Shown here: piece by piece, positions 17,641 through 27,295 of the stretch
Numbering within the stretch: position 1 is the stretch's first letter
How the letters are laid out: every line of letters begins with the position of its first letter
Source: Mesoterricola sediminis
Lineage (GTDB): Bacteria; Acidobacteriota; Holophagae; Holophagales; Holophagaceae
Direction: 5' to 3'
DNA length: 64,000 nucleotides
Assembly: GCF_030295425.1 (NCBI RefSeq)
Contig: NZ_AP027081.1
Coordinates: 2,587,001-2,651,000, forward strand
Notes under the pieces: model-generated
Told to the model about the DNA's origin: nothing
Seen by the model: only the letters and a program-made list of their open reading frames with translations
Database searches by the model: none
Made by a program: the position numbers and the translations under genes

Positions 17641-18617
17641 CCGACACCCTCGACCCCCAGCTCCTCGCCTGGGCCCGGGACCTCACCGGGCGCGTCCGGA
17701 GCGAGATCCGCCACGTCTTCGTGGGCCAGGAGGCCGTCGTGGACCAGGTGCTCACCGCCCTCCTGGCGGGGGGGCACGTGCTCCTCGAGGGGAACCCCGG
17801 CCTGGGCAAGACCCTGCTGGTGCGGGCCCTGGCCCGGGCCTTCGGGGGCAGCCACGCCCGCATCCAGTTCACGCCCGACCTGATGCCCTCGGACGTGATG
17901 GGCCACGCCATCTACGACCCCAAGTCCGAGAGCTTCCGCATCCGGAAGGGCCCGGTGTTCACCCACCTCCTCCTCGCCGACGAGGTCAACCGCGCCCCCG
18001 CCAAGACCCAGTCGGCCCTGCTGGAGGTGATGCAGGAGCGGCAGGTGACCATTGAGGGCCGGGCCTTCGAGGTGGCCGCCCCCTTCATGGTGCTGGCCAC
18101 CCAGAACCCCCTGGAGCAGGAGGGCACCTACCCCCTCCCGGAGGCCCAGCTGGACCGCTTCCTCCTGAAAATCACCCTCGACTTCCCCTCCGAGGCCGAG
18201 GAGCGCGCCCTGGTGCGCCTCGTCACCGCCGGCCAGGTGGGGGACGCCCTCCAGGTGGACGGCGTGGCCGAGGTGGGCACGCCCGCGGACGTGGTGGCCC
18301 TCCAGGCCGCCGCCGCCCAGGTGCGGGTGGAGGACCCGGTGCTGGCCTACGCCGTGGCCGTGACCCGGGGCACCCGGGCCTGGATGGGCCTGTCGGTGGG
18401 CGCGAGCCCCCGGGGCGCCATCGCCCTCGTGCGGGCCGCCCGGGCCATGGCCCTGCTGGCGGGCCGCGACTACGTCACCCCCGACGACGTGAAGGCCCTG
18501 GCCCTGCCCGTGCTCCGCCACCGCGTGACCCCCAGCGCCGAGAGCGAGATCGAGGGCCTCACCGCCGATGCCCTGCTCACGGCCCTGCTGGAGCAGGTGG
18601 ACGCCCCCCGGACCTGA
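17637..18617 (+). CDS. MoxR family AAA+ ATPase
   Basis: A 326-residue AAA+ ATPase with Walker A GNPGLGKT (52-59), Walker B LLLADE (111-116), the sensor-type ATQNPLEQEGTYPLPEAQLDRF stretch and a C-terminal lid domain ending in SAESEIEGL. MoxR ATPases act as chaperones that load cofactors or activate partner proteins, often with a VWA/DUF58 protein. Here the DUF58 gene follows two bases after the stop. The sequence is complete and typical. It is the energy-using core of the seven-gene cluster. Confidence 0.95.
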   Translation: MTDTLDPQLLAWARDLTGRVRSEIRHVFVGQEAVVDQVLTALLAGGHVLLEGNPGLGKTLLVRALARAFGGSHARIQFTPDLMPSDVMGHAIYDPKSESFRIRKGPVFTHLLLADEVNRAPAKTQSALLEVMQERQVTIEGRAFEVAAPFMVLATQNPLEQEGTYPLPEAQLDRFLLKITLDFPSEAEERALVRLVTAGQVGDALQVDGVAEVGTPADVVALQAAAAQVRVEDPVLAYAVAVTRGTRAWMGLSVGASPRGAIALVRAARAMALLAGRDYVTPDDVKALALPVLRHRVTPSAESEIEGLTADALLTALLEQVDAPRT

Positions 18618-18618
18618 C

Positions 18619-19911
18619 ATGAGGCCCGCCCGCCCCCTCCTCGCCCTTGCCGCCGCCTGGTTCGCGCTGGCGGGGCTGGCCGTCGTCTGGCCCGCGGTCT
18701 TCCACGCCGCCTGGGCCTGGAGCGGGGGGGGCCTGATCGCCCTGGCGGCCCTGGACGCCGGCCTGGCCTGGCGCCTCCGCGCCCCCGGCCTGGACCGCCA
18801 GGTGGCCGCCGTCCTCCCCGTGGGGACCTGGAGCGTCGTCCGCCTCCGCGCGGCGGCCACGGGACGGCGCACCCTCCGGATCTTCGACGACCTGCCCGGG
18901 TCCTTCGAGGTCCAGGGCCTGCCGGTGACCCTGGAGGTGCCGGCCCAGGGCTGGGCCGAGGTCCGGTACCGGGTCCGCCCCGGCCGCCGGGGTCCCTTCG
19001 CCTTCGGGGCGGCCCACGCCCTCCTGGCCTCCCCCCTGGGCCTCTGGTGGCGGGGCGCGCGCCTGGGCGGGCCCACGCCGGTCCGCGTCTTCCCGGACTT
19101 CTCGCCCGTCAAGGTGTACGCCGAATTGGCCCGGAGCCAGCGCCTCGCCGACATGGGCATCCACCGCCGCCGCCGCCGGGGCGAGGGCAGCGAGTTCCAT
19201 CAGCTGCGGGACTACCGCGCGGGGGACAGCCTTCGCCAGCTGGACTGGAAGGCCACCGCGCGGCTGGGGCGCCTCATCAGCCGCGACTACCAGGAGGAGC
19301 GGGACCAGCAGGTGATCTGCCTGCTGGACTGCGGACGCCGCCTCCGGGCGCGGGAGGGCCGGGCCTCCCACTTCGACCACATGCTGACCGCCCTCCTCCT
19401 CCTGGCCATCGTGGCCCTGCGCGAGGGGGACGCCGTGGGCCTGCTGACCTTCGGCGGGCCCGTGCGCTTCGTGCCCCCCCGGAAGACCCCCAAGGCCCTG
19501 GATGGCCTGCTCGACGTCCTGTACGGCCTCGACGCCGGCCTGGAGCCCACCGATTTCCTGGAGGCCGCCCGCGCCCTCCTGGCCCGCGTGCGCAAGCGCA
19601 GCCTGGTCGTGCTGATCACCGACGCCCGGGACGAGGATGACGAGACCCTCCTCCCTGCCCTCCGCCTGCTGGCAGGGCGCCACCGGGTGGTGCTGGCCAG
19701 CCTGCGCGACCCCGCCCTCGACGCCGCCCTGGAGGCCGTGCCCGCCACCTTCGAAGCCGCCCTGCGCACCGGCTCCGTGCTCGCCTACCTGGAACGTCGC
19801 CGCCGCACCTTCCTGGGCCTCTCCGCCCGGGGCTGGACCAGCCTGGACGTGCCCCCCCGCCAGCTGGCCGTGGCCCTGGCCAACCGCTACCTGGCCGAGA
19901 AGCGGGGCTGA
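18619..19911 (+). CDS. DUF58 (VWA-like) membrane-anchored protein
   Basis: A 430-residue protein. Two N-terminal hydrophobic helices (6-28 and 32-50) are followed by a beta-rich part and the DUF58 core: EGSEFHQLRDYRAGDSLRQ-DWKATAR near 190-215, then a VWA-like fold (VICLLDCGRR, VVLITDARD). The MIDAS-like first motif reads LLDCGRR instead of DxSxS, so metal binding at that site may be lost. DUF58 proteins are the usual partner of MoxR ATPases. This is the last gene of the cluster; about 200 bases without a recognised element follow before the next start. Confidence 0.92.
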   Translation: MRPARPLLALAAAWFALAGLAVVWPAVFHAAWAWSGGGLIALAALDAGLAWRLRAPGLDRQVAAVLPVGTWSVVRLRAAATGRRTLRIFDDLPGSFEVQGLPVTLEVPAQGWAEVRYRVRPGRRGPFAFGAAHALLASPLGLWWRGARLGGPTPVRVFPDFSPVKVYAELARSQRLADMGIHRRRRRGEGSEFHQLRDYRAGDSLRQLDWKATARLGRLISRDYQEERDQQVICLLDCGRRLRAREGRASHFDHMLTALLLLAIVALREGDAVGLLTFGGPVRFVPPRKTPKALDGLLDVLYGLDAGLEPTDFLEAARALLARVRKRSLVVLITDARDEDDETLLPALRLLAGRHRVVLASLRDPALDAALEAVPATFEAALRTGSVLAYLERRRRTFLGLSARGWTSLDVPPRQLAVALANRYLAEKRG

Positions 19912-20114
19912 ACCCGGCTTCCGCCGTGGCTCGCGCCCGGCCCGAACAGGCATCCCCGCGCCGGCGGGGGTGAAGGCGATGCCCCGGCACGGGGGACACC
20001 CCTGCCCGGCCGGGAGGAAGGGGAACCCGTCCATCCCACGGGAACCTGGCGAGAGAAATTGGCATTAACGGTTTATAACATCCAGGCCCCTCGGGCCCCT
20101 TCCGGAGCCGTACC

Positions 20115-20795
20115 ATGTCGTTCACCTCCCCCTCCCGGGCGCTGCTCGCCGCCCTCTCCCTGGCCCTCGTCCCCCTCGCCGCCGGCGAGTCCGAAGCGCC
20201 CGTCTACGGGTTCCAGGTCGGATCCGTCCTCACCAACGGGGACCTGCGTTCCCTGGGCGCGAAATCCGGCCCGACCGCGGGCTTCCAGGCCGTCGTGGAC
20301 CTGGGCGGCGGGCACGCGATCCGGCCCCGGGCCGACTGGACCCAGCTCATCCATGATTACTTCAAGTCCGGACTGGTGTTCACGGGGGTCGACCCCAGCC
20401 AGGTGCAGACCGACGGCAACTTCGCCATCCAGTCCCTGTCCGTGGGCGCCGACTACCTCTACCACCTGGATGCGGAGCGGAAGGGGCTGTACGTCTTCGC
20501 GGGGGCGGGCCTCAGCCGCCATCGCCTCAAGGGCTCCGGCGACCTCCATCTCAACGGCGACCGCGTGTGGACCTACGCGTTCCATGACGCCGTCTACCGG
20601 CCCTACGCCCAGGTCGGCGTCGGCTACCAACTCCGGGAGCACCTGTCCCTGGAGGTGCGCCACCGGATCAGCCAGACCCCGACCGCCCGGGTCGCGGCGG
20701 CGGAGACCACCCTGGGGCAGCCCTTCACGGGCACCGTCCAGCTGGGCTCCCTCCGCCTCCGCACCACGGAGGTGGGCGTTACCGTCCGCTTCTGA
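20115..20795 (+). CDS. Outer-membrane beta-barrel protein (OmpW/porin-family-like)
   Basis: A 226-residue protein with a signal peptide (cleavage after about residue 24, LAAG/E). The mature chain alternates short amphipathic strands (YGFQVGSV, GFQAVVDL, YVFAGAGLSRH, PYAQVGVGYQL, LSLEVRHRIS) and ends in a strand closing with Phe (VGVTVRF), the usual C-terminal signature for BAM-inserted barrels. The size fits an eight-stranded barrel. No substrate can be assigned. It stands alone and is followed by a terminator-like hairpin. Confidence 0.82.
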   Translation: MSFTSPSRALLAALSLALVPLAAGESEAPVYGFQVGSVLTNGDLRSLGAKSGPTAGFQAVVDLGGGHAIRPRADWTQLIHDYFKSGLVFTGVDPSQVQTDGNFAIQSLSVGADYLYHLDAERKGLYVFAGAGLSRHRLKGSGDLHLNGDRVWTYAFHDAVYRPYAQVGVGYQLREHLSLEVRHRISQTPTARVAAAETTLGQPFTGTVQLGSLRLRTTEVGVTVRF

Positions 20796-20850
20796 GCGGA
20801 CGCCCCTGCCGGCCGGGCCCGACCCCGGCGCCCTTCGTCGGCCCCGCCAT

Positions 20851-20888
20851 CGCCCCGCCCGCGCCCCCCAGGGCCGGCGGGGCGTTCT
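20851..20888 (+). terminator. Rho-independent terminator after the barrel gene
   Basis: A nine-base-pair GC stem, CGCCCCGCC at 20851-20859 with GGCGGGGCG at 20876-20884, followed by TTCTT. It lies 56 bases after the barrel stop and ahead of the glyQ promoter. The T-run is short, so strength is uncertain. Confidence 0.55.
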
Positions 20889-20967
20889 TCTGGGCCCCGG
20901 CCGCCGGAGCCGGACCGTCCGGGACGCGGTGGGCCTCCGGGGGCCGAATTCCCTCCCCCTTTCCGGG

Positions 20968-20996
20968 CTGACGGATCCGCCCGGCCCTGGTAAAAT
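20968..20996 (+). promoter_or_regulatory. Candidate sigma-70 promoter for glyQS
   Basis: CTGACG (20968-20973), a 17-base spacer, then TAAAAT (20991-20996). A transcript would start near 21003, about 15 bases before the glyQ ATG. The -10 box is one of the few AT-rich stretches in the region. Confidence 0.5.
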
Positions 20997-21017
20997 CTAG
21001 GTTTTCCGCGGATCCCC

Positions 21018-21923
21018 ATGCATATTCAAGAGCTCATCCTTCGACTGCAGCGCTTCTGGGCGGACCGGGGCTGCCTGATCGGCCAGCCCTACGACCTGGA
21101 GAAGGGGGCGGGCACCATGAACCCCCTCACCTTCTTCGGCGCGGTGGGACCGAAGCCCTGGAACGTGGCCTACGTGGAGCCCTCCCGGCGCCCCGTGGAC
21201 GGCCGCTACGGCGAGAACCCGTTCCGGCTCTACAAGCACCTGCAGATGCAGGTGCTCCTCAAGCCCAGCCCGGCCCGGGTGCAGGACCTCTACATCGAGA
21301 GCCTGGAGGCCCTGGGCATCGACATGCGCAAGCACGACCTGCGCTTCGAGGAGGACAACTGGGAGGCCCCGACCCTGGGCGCCTGGGGCGTGGGCTGGCA
21401 GGTGATGCTGGACGGCATGGAGATCAGCCAATTCACGTACTTCCAGCAGGTGGGCGGCATGGACTGCCGGCCGGTCTCCGCGGAGCTGACCTACGGCATC
21501 GAGCGCATCTGCATGTTCCTGGGCGGCCTGGACAACATCTACGACATCACCTGGGGCGAAGTGAAGACGGACGACGGCGTCCACCCCGTCTCGTACCGCG
21601 AGGTGCGCCAGCGGGAGGAGTTCGAGCTGAGCGCCTTCAGCTTCGAACACGCGGACCTGGACTTCCACTGGCAGAGCTTCGAGGCCCATGAGCGGGAGGC
21701 CTGGCGCCTCCTCAAGGACCTGGGCCACTACCTGAGCGCCTACGAGCAGGCCCTCAAGATGAGCCACACCTTCAACGTGCTCCACGCGCGCGGCGCCGTG
21801 TCCACCACGGAGCGCCCGGGCATCATCAAGCGGATCCGGGACCTGACGTGCGCCTGCGCCCGGGCCTACGTGGAGCGGGAGTCCGCGCCACCTGCCGAGG
21901 GCGGGAAGGAGGTGCTGGCATGA
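21018..21923 (+). CDS. glyQ: Glycyl-tRNA synthetase alpha subunit
   Basis: A 301-residue catalytic subunit of the bacterial alpha2/beta2 glycyl-tRNA synthetase, a class II enzyme that charges tRNA-Gly. The N-terminus LQRFWADRGCLIGQPYDLEK and the motif GAVGPKPWNVAYVEPSRRP are near-invariant in the family; the YGENPFRLYKH-QMQV and GGMDCRPVSAELTYGIERI segments form the active site. Length is typical. The last bases overlap the glyS start as ATGA, giving equal coupled synthesis. Confidence 0.97.
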   Translation: MHIQELILRLQRFWADRGCLIGQPYDLEKGAGTMNPLTFFGAVGPKPWNVAYVEPSRRPVDGRYGENPFRLYKHLQMQVLLKPSPARVQDLYIESLEALGIDMRKHDLRFEEDNWEAPTLGAWGVGWQVMLDGMEISQFTYFQQVGGMDCRPVSAELTYGIERICMFLGGLDNIYDITWGEVKTDDGVHPVSYREVRQREEFELSAFSFEHADLDFHWQSFEAHEREAWRLLKDLGHYLSAYEQALKMSHTFNVLHARGAVSTTERPGIIKRIRDLTCACARAYVERESAPPAEGGKEVLA

Positions 21924-23974
21924 GGGACCTGCTGCTGGAAATCCACTGCGAAGAAATCCCGGCCCGGTTCCTCGAGCCCCTCTCCACGGAATTCGCCGAC
22001 GCCTTCCTGGCGTGGCTCCGGGACAACCTCGCCGTCACCCCGGCCGTGGAGCGCTTCCATGCCCCCCGCAAGCTGGCCTGGCGCGTGAAGGGCATCCCCG
22101 AGCAGCAGCCCGACCAGCGCGAGGTCCAGGTGGGCCCGCCCCAGCGCATGTGCCTGGACGCCGCCGGGGCGCCGACCCAGACCGGCCTGAAATTCGCCGA
22201 GAAGTGGGGCGTGCCCTTCGACCAGGTGCTCTTCGAGCAGCCCGCGGGCAAGAAGGAGCCCGTCGCCGTCGCCACCCTGGTGCGCCCGGGCCGGCCCACC
22301 CTGGCCCTGCTGGCCGAGGTCCTGCCCCGCCTCGTGGCCGGGCTCCACGTGCCCAAGGCCATGCGCTGGGGGAACAGCACGTTCGAGTTCGTGCGCCCCA
22401 TCCGCAACGTCCTGGCCCTGTTCGGGACGGACGTCGTGCCCTTCGAACTGGACGGCGTCGCCGCCGGCGCCACCACGCGGGGCCACCGCCTGTACCACAT
22501 GGACCACCCCGACGCGGTCCCCGTGCCGGAGCCCTCGGCCTACGAGGCCGCCCTGGAGGCGGCCGGGGTCGTCGTGTCCTTCGAGGCGCGCCGGAGCCGC
22601 CTGGCCCAGGAGATGGACCGCCTCGCGGCCGAGTCCGGCGGCCGCGTCGTCGCCGACGAGGAGCTGCTGAGCACCCTGGCCCTCATCGTCGAGGTGCCCA
22701 GGATCATCAAGGGCGAATTCCCCGCCTCCTTCCTCGACCTGCCCAAGGAGGTGCTCGTCACCTCCCTGAAGGAGCACCAGAAGGCCTTCTGCGTGGAGGA
22801 CGCCTCGGGCGCCCTCCTGCCCTGCTTCCTCACCGCCGCCAACCGCGCCGACGATCCCGCCGGCTTCCTCAAGAGCGGCAACGAGTGGGTGCTGCGGGCC
22901 CGCCTCTACGACGCCCGGTTCTTCTTCTCCGAGGACCGCAGGCAGCCCCTGGCGGACCGCATGGAGAAGCTGAAGAACCTCACCTTCCAGCGGGAGCTGG
23001 GCAGCTACTTCGACAAGACCCAGCGCATGATGGCCCTCTCGGAGGCGATCGCCGGGGCCCTGGGCCTCGACGGCACCGACGGGAGGCTCGCGGCCCAGTA
23101 TGCCAAGTGCGACCTCGTCACCCTCATGGTGGGCGAGTTCCCAGAGCTGCAGGGCATCATGGGCGGCGAGTACCTCCGCCGCGAGGGCGCCCACGAGAAG
23201 GTGTGGCAGGCCGTGAAGGAGCACTACCGCCCCGACGCCAGCGACGCCCCCATCCCGGGCACGCCCCTGGGCGGGGTCGTGGCCCTGGCCGACAAGCTGG
23301 ACACCGTCGCGGGCTGCTTCTCCGTGGGCATCATCCCCACCGGCTCCAAGGACCCCCTCGCCCTGCGCCGCGCGGGCCAGGGCATCGTGCGCATCCTCTT
23401 CGAGATGGGCTGGAACCTGAACCCCATGCGCGCCGCCGCCCTGGCCCTGGACGCGGTCGGGGAGCGGGCCACGAAGCCCCGGGCCGAGACCCTGGAGGCC
23501 CTCGAGGCCTTCTTCCGGGACCGGGTGGCCTACCAGATCGAGCAGGCCGGTTACCCCGCCCCCGTGCGGCGCGCGGCCCTGGCCGCGGGCTGGACGGACC
23601 TGGTCGATCTCAAGGCCCGCTGCGAGGCCCTCGCCGCCTTCGGCGACGATCCCCGCTTCGCCAGCCTGGCCCAGAGCGCCAAGCGCATCAGCAACATCCT
23701 CAAGGACGAGACCCCCTCCGACGACCTGGACGCCGCCTGCCTCCAGCAGGCCGAGGAGAAGGCGTTGGCCGAGCGGCTGCCCTGGCTGGAATCCCACCCC
23801 GGACACGCCACGCTCCTGGCCGCCCTGGCCGACCTGGCCGGGCCGCTGGAGGCCTTCTTCACCGCCGTGATGGTCAAGTGCGAGGATCCGCGACTGCGCG
23901 CCGCGCGCCTGAGCCTCCTGCACCGCCTGCGGCGGGCCTTCCTGCGGGTCGCCGACTTCAGCCAGTGGCAGTGA
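21920..23974 (+). CDS. glyS: Glycyl-tRNA synthetase beta subunit
   Basis: A 684-residue beta subunit that binds and recognises tRNA-Gly. It opens with the family sequence LLLEIHCEEIPARF, has the MRWGNSTFEFVRPIRN segment near 155, an HD-like portion around 355-520 and a C-terminal anticodon-binding DALR-type domain. Start at 21920 overlaps the glyQ stop (ATGA). Length matches the family (about 690). No anomalies. Confidence 0.97.
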   Translation: MRDLLLEIHCEEIPARFLEPLSTEFADAFLAWLRDNLAVTPAVERFHAPRKLAWRVKGIPEQQPDQREVQVGPPQRMCLDAAGAPTQTGLKFAEKWGVPFDQVLFEQPAGKKEPVAVATLVRPGRPTLALLAEVLPRLVAGLHVPKAMRWGNSTFEFVRPIRNVLALFGTDVVPFELDGVAAGATTRGHRLYHMDHPDAVPVPEPSAYEAALEAAGVVVSFEARRSRLAQEMDRLAAESGGRVVADEELLSTLALIVEVPRIIKGEFPASFLDLPKEVLVTSLKEHQKAFCVEDASGALLPCFLTAANRADDPAGFLKSGNEWVLRARLYDARFFFSEDRRQPLADRMEKLKNLTFQRELGSYFDKTQRMMALSEAIAGALGLDGTDGRLAAQYAKCDLVTLMVGEFPELQGIMGGEYLRREGAHEKVWQAVKEHYRPDASDAPIPGTPLGGVVALADKLDTVAGCFSVGIIPTGSKDPLALRRAGQGIVRILFEMGWNLNPMRAAALALDAVGERATKPRAETLEALEAFFRDRVAYQIEQAGYPAPVRRAALAAGWTDLVDLKARCEALAAFGDDPRFASLAQSAKRISNILKDETPSDDLDAACLQQAEEKALAERLPWLESHPGHATLLAALADLAGPLEAFFTAVMVKCEDPRLRAARLSLLHRLRRAFLRVADFSQWQ

Positions 23975-24021
23975 GGCCCTGACCAGGGCCGCCGAGCGTC
24001 ATTCCTTCTCTTGGAGGCCCC

Positions 24022-27000
24022 ATGAGGCGCCGAGCTTCCCTTCTTGTCCCGCTGCTCTTCTGCATGGGCCTGGGCGCCCAGGAGCGGCCCCTCTGGCTGA
24101 GGTACCCGGCCATCTCCCCGGACGGGAAGACCGTGGTCTTCTCGTACCAGGGGGACCTGTACCGGGTGCCGGCCGCGGGCGGCCCGGCCACCCCCCTGAC
24201 GGTGGGCGGCTCGTACGCGTTCATGCCCGTGTGGAGCCATGACGGCAAGTCCATCGCCTTCGCCTCCGACCGCGCCGGCAACTTCGACGTGTACGTCATG
24301 CCCGCCGAGGGCGGACCCGCCCGGCGCCTGACTTGGAACTCGGCGCCCGACCTGCCCTACGCCTTCACCCCCGACGACAGGGAGGTGCTCTTCACCTCCC
24401 CGCGGGGCCACGCGGCCGCGGACCGCCAGTACCCGGGCCGGGTCTTCGCGGAGACCTGGCTCGTGTCCGTCGCCGACGGCGGAACCCGCCTCCTCACGGA
24501 CGTGACCCTGGAGAACGCCTGCTGGTCCCCGGACGGATCCCGGGTCCTCTACCACGACGTGAAGGGCTACGAGGACCGGTACCGCAAGCACCAGACCTCC
24601 TCCATCGCCCGGGACGTGTGGAGCTTCCAGCCCGCCTCCGGCGCCTTCGCGAAGCTCACCGCCTTCGAGGGTGAGGACCGCAACCCCGTCTTCGCGGCGG
24701 ACGGCGACGGGTACTGGTACCTGAGCGAGCGCAGCGGCTCCTTCAACGTGTGGCGCGGATCCGTGTCCCACCCCGACCGGGCCGAGGCGGTGACGCGCTT
24801 CACCCGCCACCCGGTGCGCTTCCTCACCGCCGCCAAGGACGGCACCCTCTGCTTCGCCTTCGACGGCGAGATCTACCTGGCCGCCCCGGGGCAGGCCCCC
24901 CGCCGCCTGGAGACCACGGTCCGCGTCGACGGCCGCGCCAACCTGGAGCGGACCCAGCCCCTGGCCGGGGCCGCCACCGAGATGGCCGTCGCCCCCGGCG
25001 GCAAGGAAGTGGCCCTCGTCGTGCGCGGCCAGATCTTCGTCACCTCCGCCGACGGCAAGGTCACCCGGCGCATCTCCAGCCTCCCGGGCCAGGAGCGCAG
25101 CGTGAGCTTCAGCCCCGACGGGCGCACCCTCCTCTACGCCGCCGAGCGCGAGGACGGCTGGAAGGTCTGCACCAAGCGCCTCGTCCGCGAGGAGGAGGAC
25201 CGCTTCTACGCCTCCACGCGCCTGGAGGAGAAGGTCCTCGTGGCCGCGGCCCGGGACGCCTTCCAGCCCCTGTTCTCCCCCGACGGCGCCAAGGTGGCCT
25301 ACCTGGAGGACCGCACCGAGCTGAAGGTCGTCGACGTGGCCTCCGGCCGGAAGACCACCCTCCTGCCCGCGGGCCGCAACTACAGCTATTCGGACGGCGA
25401 CCAGAGCTTCCGCTGGTCCCCGGACTCCCGCTACCTCGTGTTCAGCATGAACACCGGCCTGGGCTGGCTCCGCGACATCGGCATCGTCCCCGCCGACGGC
25501 TCCGCCCCCGTGCGCAACCTGACCCACAGCGGCTTCGGCGACGAGGACGCCCGGTTCAGCCGCGACGGCTCCATGATCGCGTGGTTCAGCGGCAGGGAGG
25601 GCGTCCTCAACCTCGCCCAGAACGCCCTCTCCGGCGACATCAACGGCCTCTTCCTCACCCAGGCCGCCTGGGACCGCTTCCGCCTCACCAAGGAGGAGTT
25701 TGCCCTCCTCAAGGAGCGGGAGGACAAGGACAAGGACAAGACCAAGGACGCCAAGGCCAAGGAGGCCGCGAAGCCCGTGGCCATCGAATGGGAGGGGCTC
25801 GACGACCGCAAGGCCCGGCTCAGCACCCACACCGCCTCCATCGCCGACTGGGAGATCTCCAAGGCCGCCGACAAGCTCTTCTACCTGGCCCGGTTCGAGA
25901 AGGGCTTCGACCTCTGGACGGCCGACCTGCGCACCCATGAGACGCGCCTCCTGGCCAAGGTCGGCTCCGAGCGCGCCTCCCTCGAGCTCACCGACGACGG
26001 CAAGTCCGTGTTCGTGCTCGCCGACGGCAGGCTCCTGAAGATCGACGCCGAGTCCGGCAAGCGCGAGGACCTGCCCGTCGCCTCCGAGATGGCCATCCGC
26101 CCCGCCGCGGAACGCGCCTACATCTTCGACCACGCCTGGCGGCAGGTGGAGCGCAAGTTCTACGTGACCGACCTGCACGGGGTGGACTGGGCCTTCTACC
26201 GCGAGGCCTACCGCCGCTTCCTCCCCCACGTGGCCAACAACTACGACTTCCAGGAACTCCTCAGCGAGATGCTGGGCGAGCTGAACGCCTCCCACACCGG
26301 CGGCCGCTACAACGCGCCGCAGATGAACACGGACGCCACCCCCGCCCTGGGCCTCTTCCTGGAGCGGACCTCCGCCGGCCTGAAGGTCGCCGAGGTCCTC
26401 AAGGGCGGCCCCCTGGACAGGGCCGAGGCCAAGGTCCGCGCCGGCCACCTCCTCGTGGCCGTGGACGGCGCCCCCGTCGCGCACGTGGAGGACGTGGCCC
26501 GGCTCCTGAACCGCCGCGCAGGCCAGCCCACCCTCCTGTCCTTCAAGGACGGGGCCCGCGCCTGGGACGAGGTGGCCAAGCCCATCCCGCCCATGGTGGA
26601 GGGCGAGCTCCTCTACCGCCGGTGGGTGGAGCGCAACCGCCTGGAGACGGAGCGCCTGTCCAAGGGCCGCCTCGGCTACGTCCACGTGCGGGCCATGGAT
26701 GACGGCAGCCTGCGCACGGTGTTCGACGAGATCCTCGGCCGGTGCCTGGACAAGGAGGCCGTGGTGGTGGACACCCGCTTCAACGGCGGCGGCAACATCC
26801 ACGAGCAGCTCTCCGACTTCCTCAGCGGCCGCAAGTACTTCGACGTCATCCCCCGCGGCCTGCCCTACGGGCACGAACCCCTGCTCAAGTGGGTGAAGCC
26901 CTCGGTCGTCCTCGTCAGCGAGGGCTGCTACTCCGACGCGCACCTGTTCCCCGTGGCCTACCGCCTGAAGGGCCTGGGCCGCACCGTGGGCATGCCCGTG

Positions 27001-27231
27001 CCCGGCACCGGCACCTTCGTGTGGTGGGAGGGCCAGATCGATCCCACCCTCGTGTTCGGCATCCCCCAGGGCGGCTGGCGCACCCCGGATGGGAAGTTCT
27101 GCGAGAACAACCAGTTCGAGCCCGATGTCCGGGTGGCCCACGACCCCGCCCAGCTCGTCACCGGCCGGGACGCCCAGCTGGAGGCCGCCGTCGCCTCCCT
27201 GCTCTCCGACCTGGATACCCGGAAGCACTAG
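24022..27231 (+). CDS. Tricorn protease-like secreted peptidase (S41 family)
   Basis: A 1,069-residue protein with a signal peptide (cleavage near AQ at 19-20). It is followed by beta-propeller repeats of the WD40-like TolB type (ISPDGKTVVFSYQGDLY, VWSHDGKSIAFASDR), a central second propeller, a tricorn C1 domain, a PDZ domain (about 770-850) and a C-terminal S41 serine peptidase domain. The likely nucleophile is Ser971 in SEGCYSDAH, close to the position known in archaeal tricorn. Tricorn homologues degrade oligopeptides; the signal peptide places this one outside the cytoplasm. The TAG stop (27229-27231) is part of the CTAG duplicated by the adjacent insertion sequence. Confidence 0.93.
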   Translation: MRRRASLLVPLLFCMGLGAQERPLWLRYPAISPDGKTVVFSYQGDLYRVPAAGGPATPLTVGGSYAFMPVWSHDGKSIAFASDRAGNFDVYVMPAEGGPARRLTWNSAPDLPYAFTPDDREVLFTSPRGHAAADRQYPGRVFAETWLVSVADGGTRLLTDVTLENACWSPDGSRVLYHDVKGYEDRYRKHQTSSIARDVWSFQPASGAFAKLTAFEGEDRNPVFAADGDGYWYLSERSGSFNVWRGSVSHPDRAEAVTRFTRHPVRFLTAAKDGTLCFAFDGEIYLAAPGQAPRRLETTVRVDGRANLERTQPLAGAATEMAVAPGGKEVALVVRGQIFVTSADGKVTRRISSLPGQERSVSFSPDGRTLLYAAEREDGWKVCTKRLVREEEDRFYASTRLEEKVLVAAARDAFQPLFSPDGAKVAYLEDRTELKVVDVASGRKTTLLPAGRNYSYSDGDQSFRWSPDSRYLVFSMNTGLGWLRDIGIVPADGSAPVRNLTHSGFGDEDARFSRDGSMIAWFSGREGVLNLAQNALSGDINGLFLTQAAWDRFRLTKEEFALLKEREDKDKDKTKDAKAKEAAKPVAIEWEGLDDRKARLSTHTASIADWEISKAADKLFYLARFEKGFDLWTADLRTHETRLLAKVGSERASLELTDDGKSVFVLADGRLLKIDAESGKREDLPVASEMAIRPAAERAYIFDHAWRQVERKFYVTDLHGVDWAFYREAYRRFLPHVANNYDFQELLSEMLGELNASHTGGRYNAPQMNTDATPALGLFLERTSAGLKVAEVLKGGPLDRAEAKVRAGHLLVAVDGAPVAHVEDVARLLNRRAGQPTLLSFKDGARAWDEVAKPIPPMVEGELLYRRWVERNRLETERLSKGRLGYVHVRAMDDGSLRTVFDEILGRCLDKEAVVVDTRFNGGGNIHEQLSDFLSGRKYFDVIPRGLPYGHEPLLKWVKPSVVLVSEGCYSDAHLFPVAYRLKGLGRTVGMPVPGTGTFVWWEGQIDPTLVFGIPQGGWRTPDGKFCENNQFEPDVRVAHDPAQLVTGRDAQLEAAVASLLSDLDTRKH

Positions 27232-27250
27232 CACTACTGTGTCATAAAGC

Positions 27251-27278
27251 TTGACGAGCAGAACGTCCTGCCTATGTT
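27251..27278 (+). promoter_or_regulatory. Candidate promoter of the IS701 transposase
   Basis: TTGACG (27251-27256), 16-base spacer, TATGTT (27273-27278), then an AAGGTGGGG ribosome site at 27281-27289 and the ATG at 27296. Confidence 0.45.
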
Positions 27279-27295
27279 CTAAGGTGGGGCTATCT

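Noticed and set aside
19912-20114. Possible riboswitch or structured leader before the barrel gene
   Set aside because: There are GC-rich local inverted stretches and a TATAAC at about 20084, but no known riboswitch core and no -35 at proper spacing.
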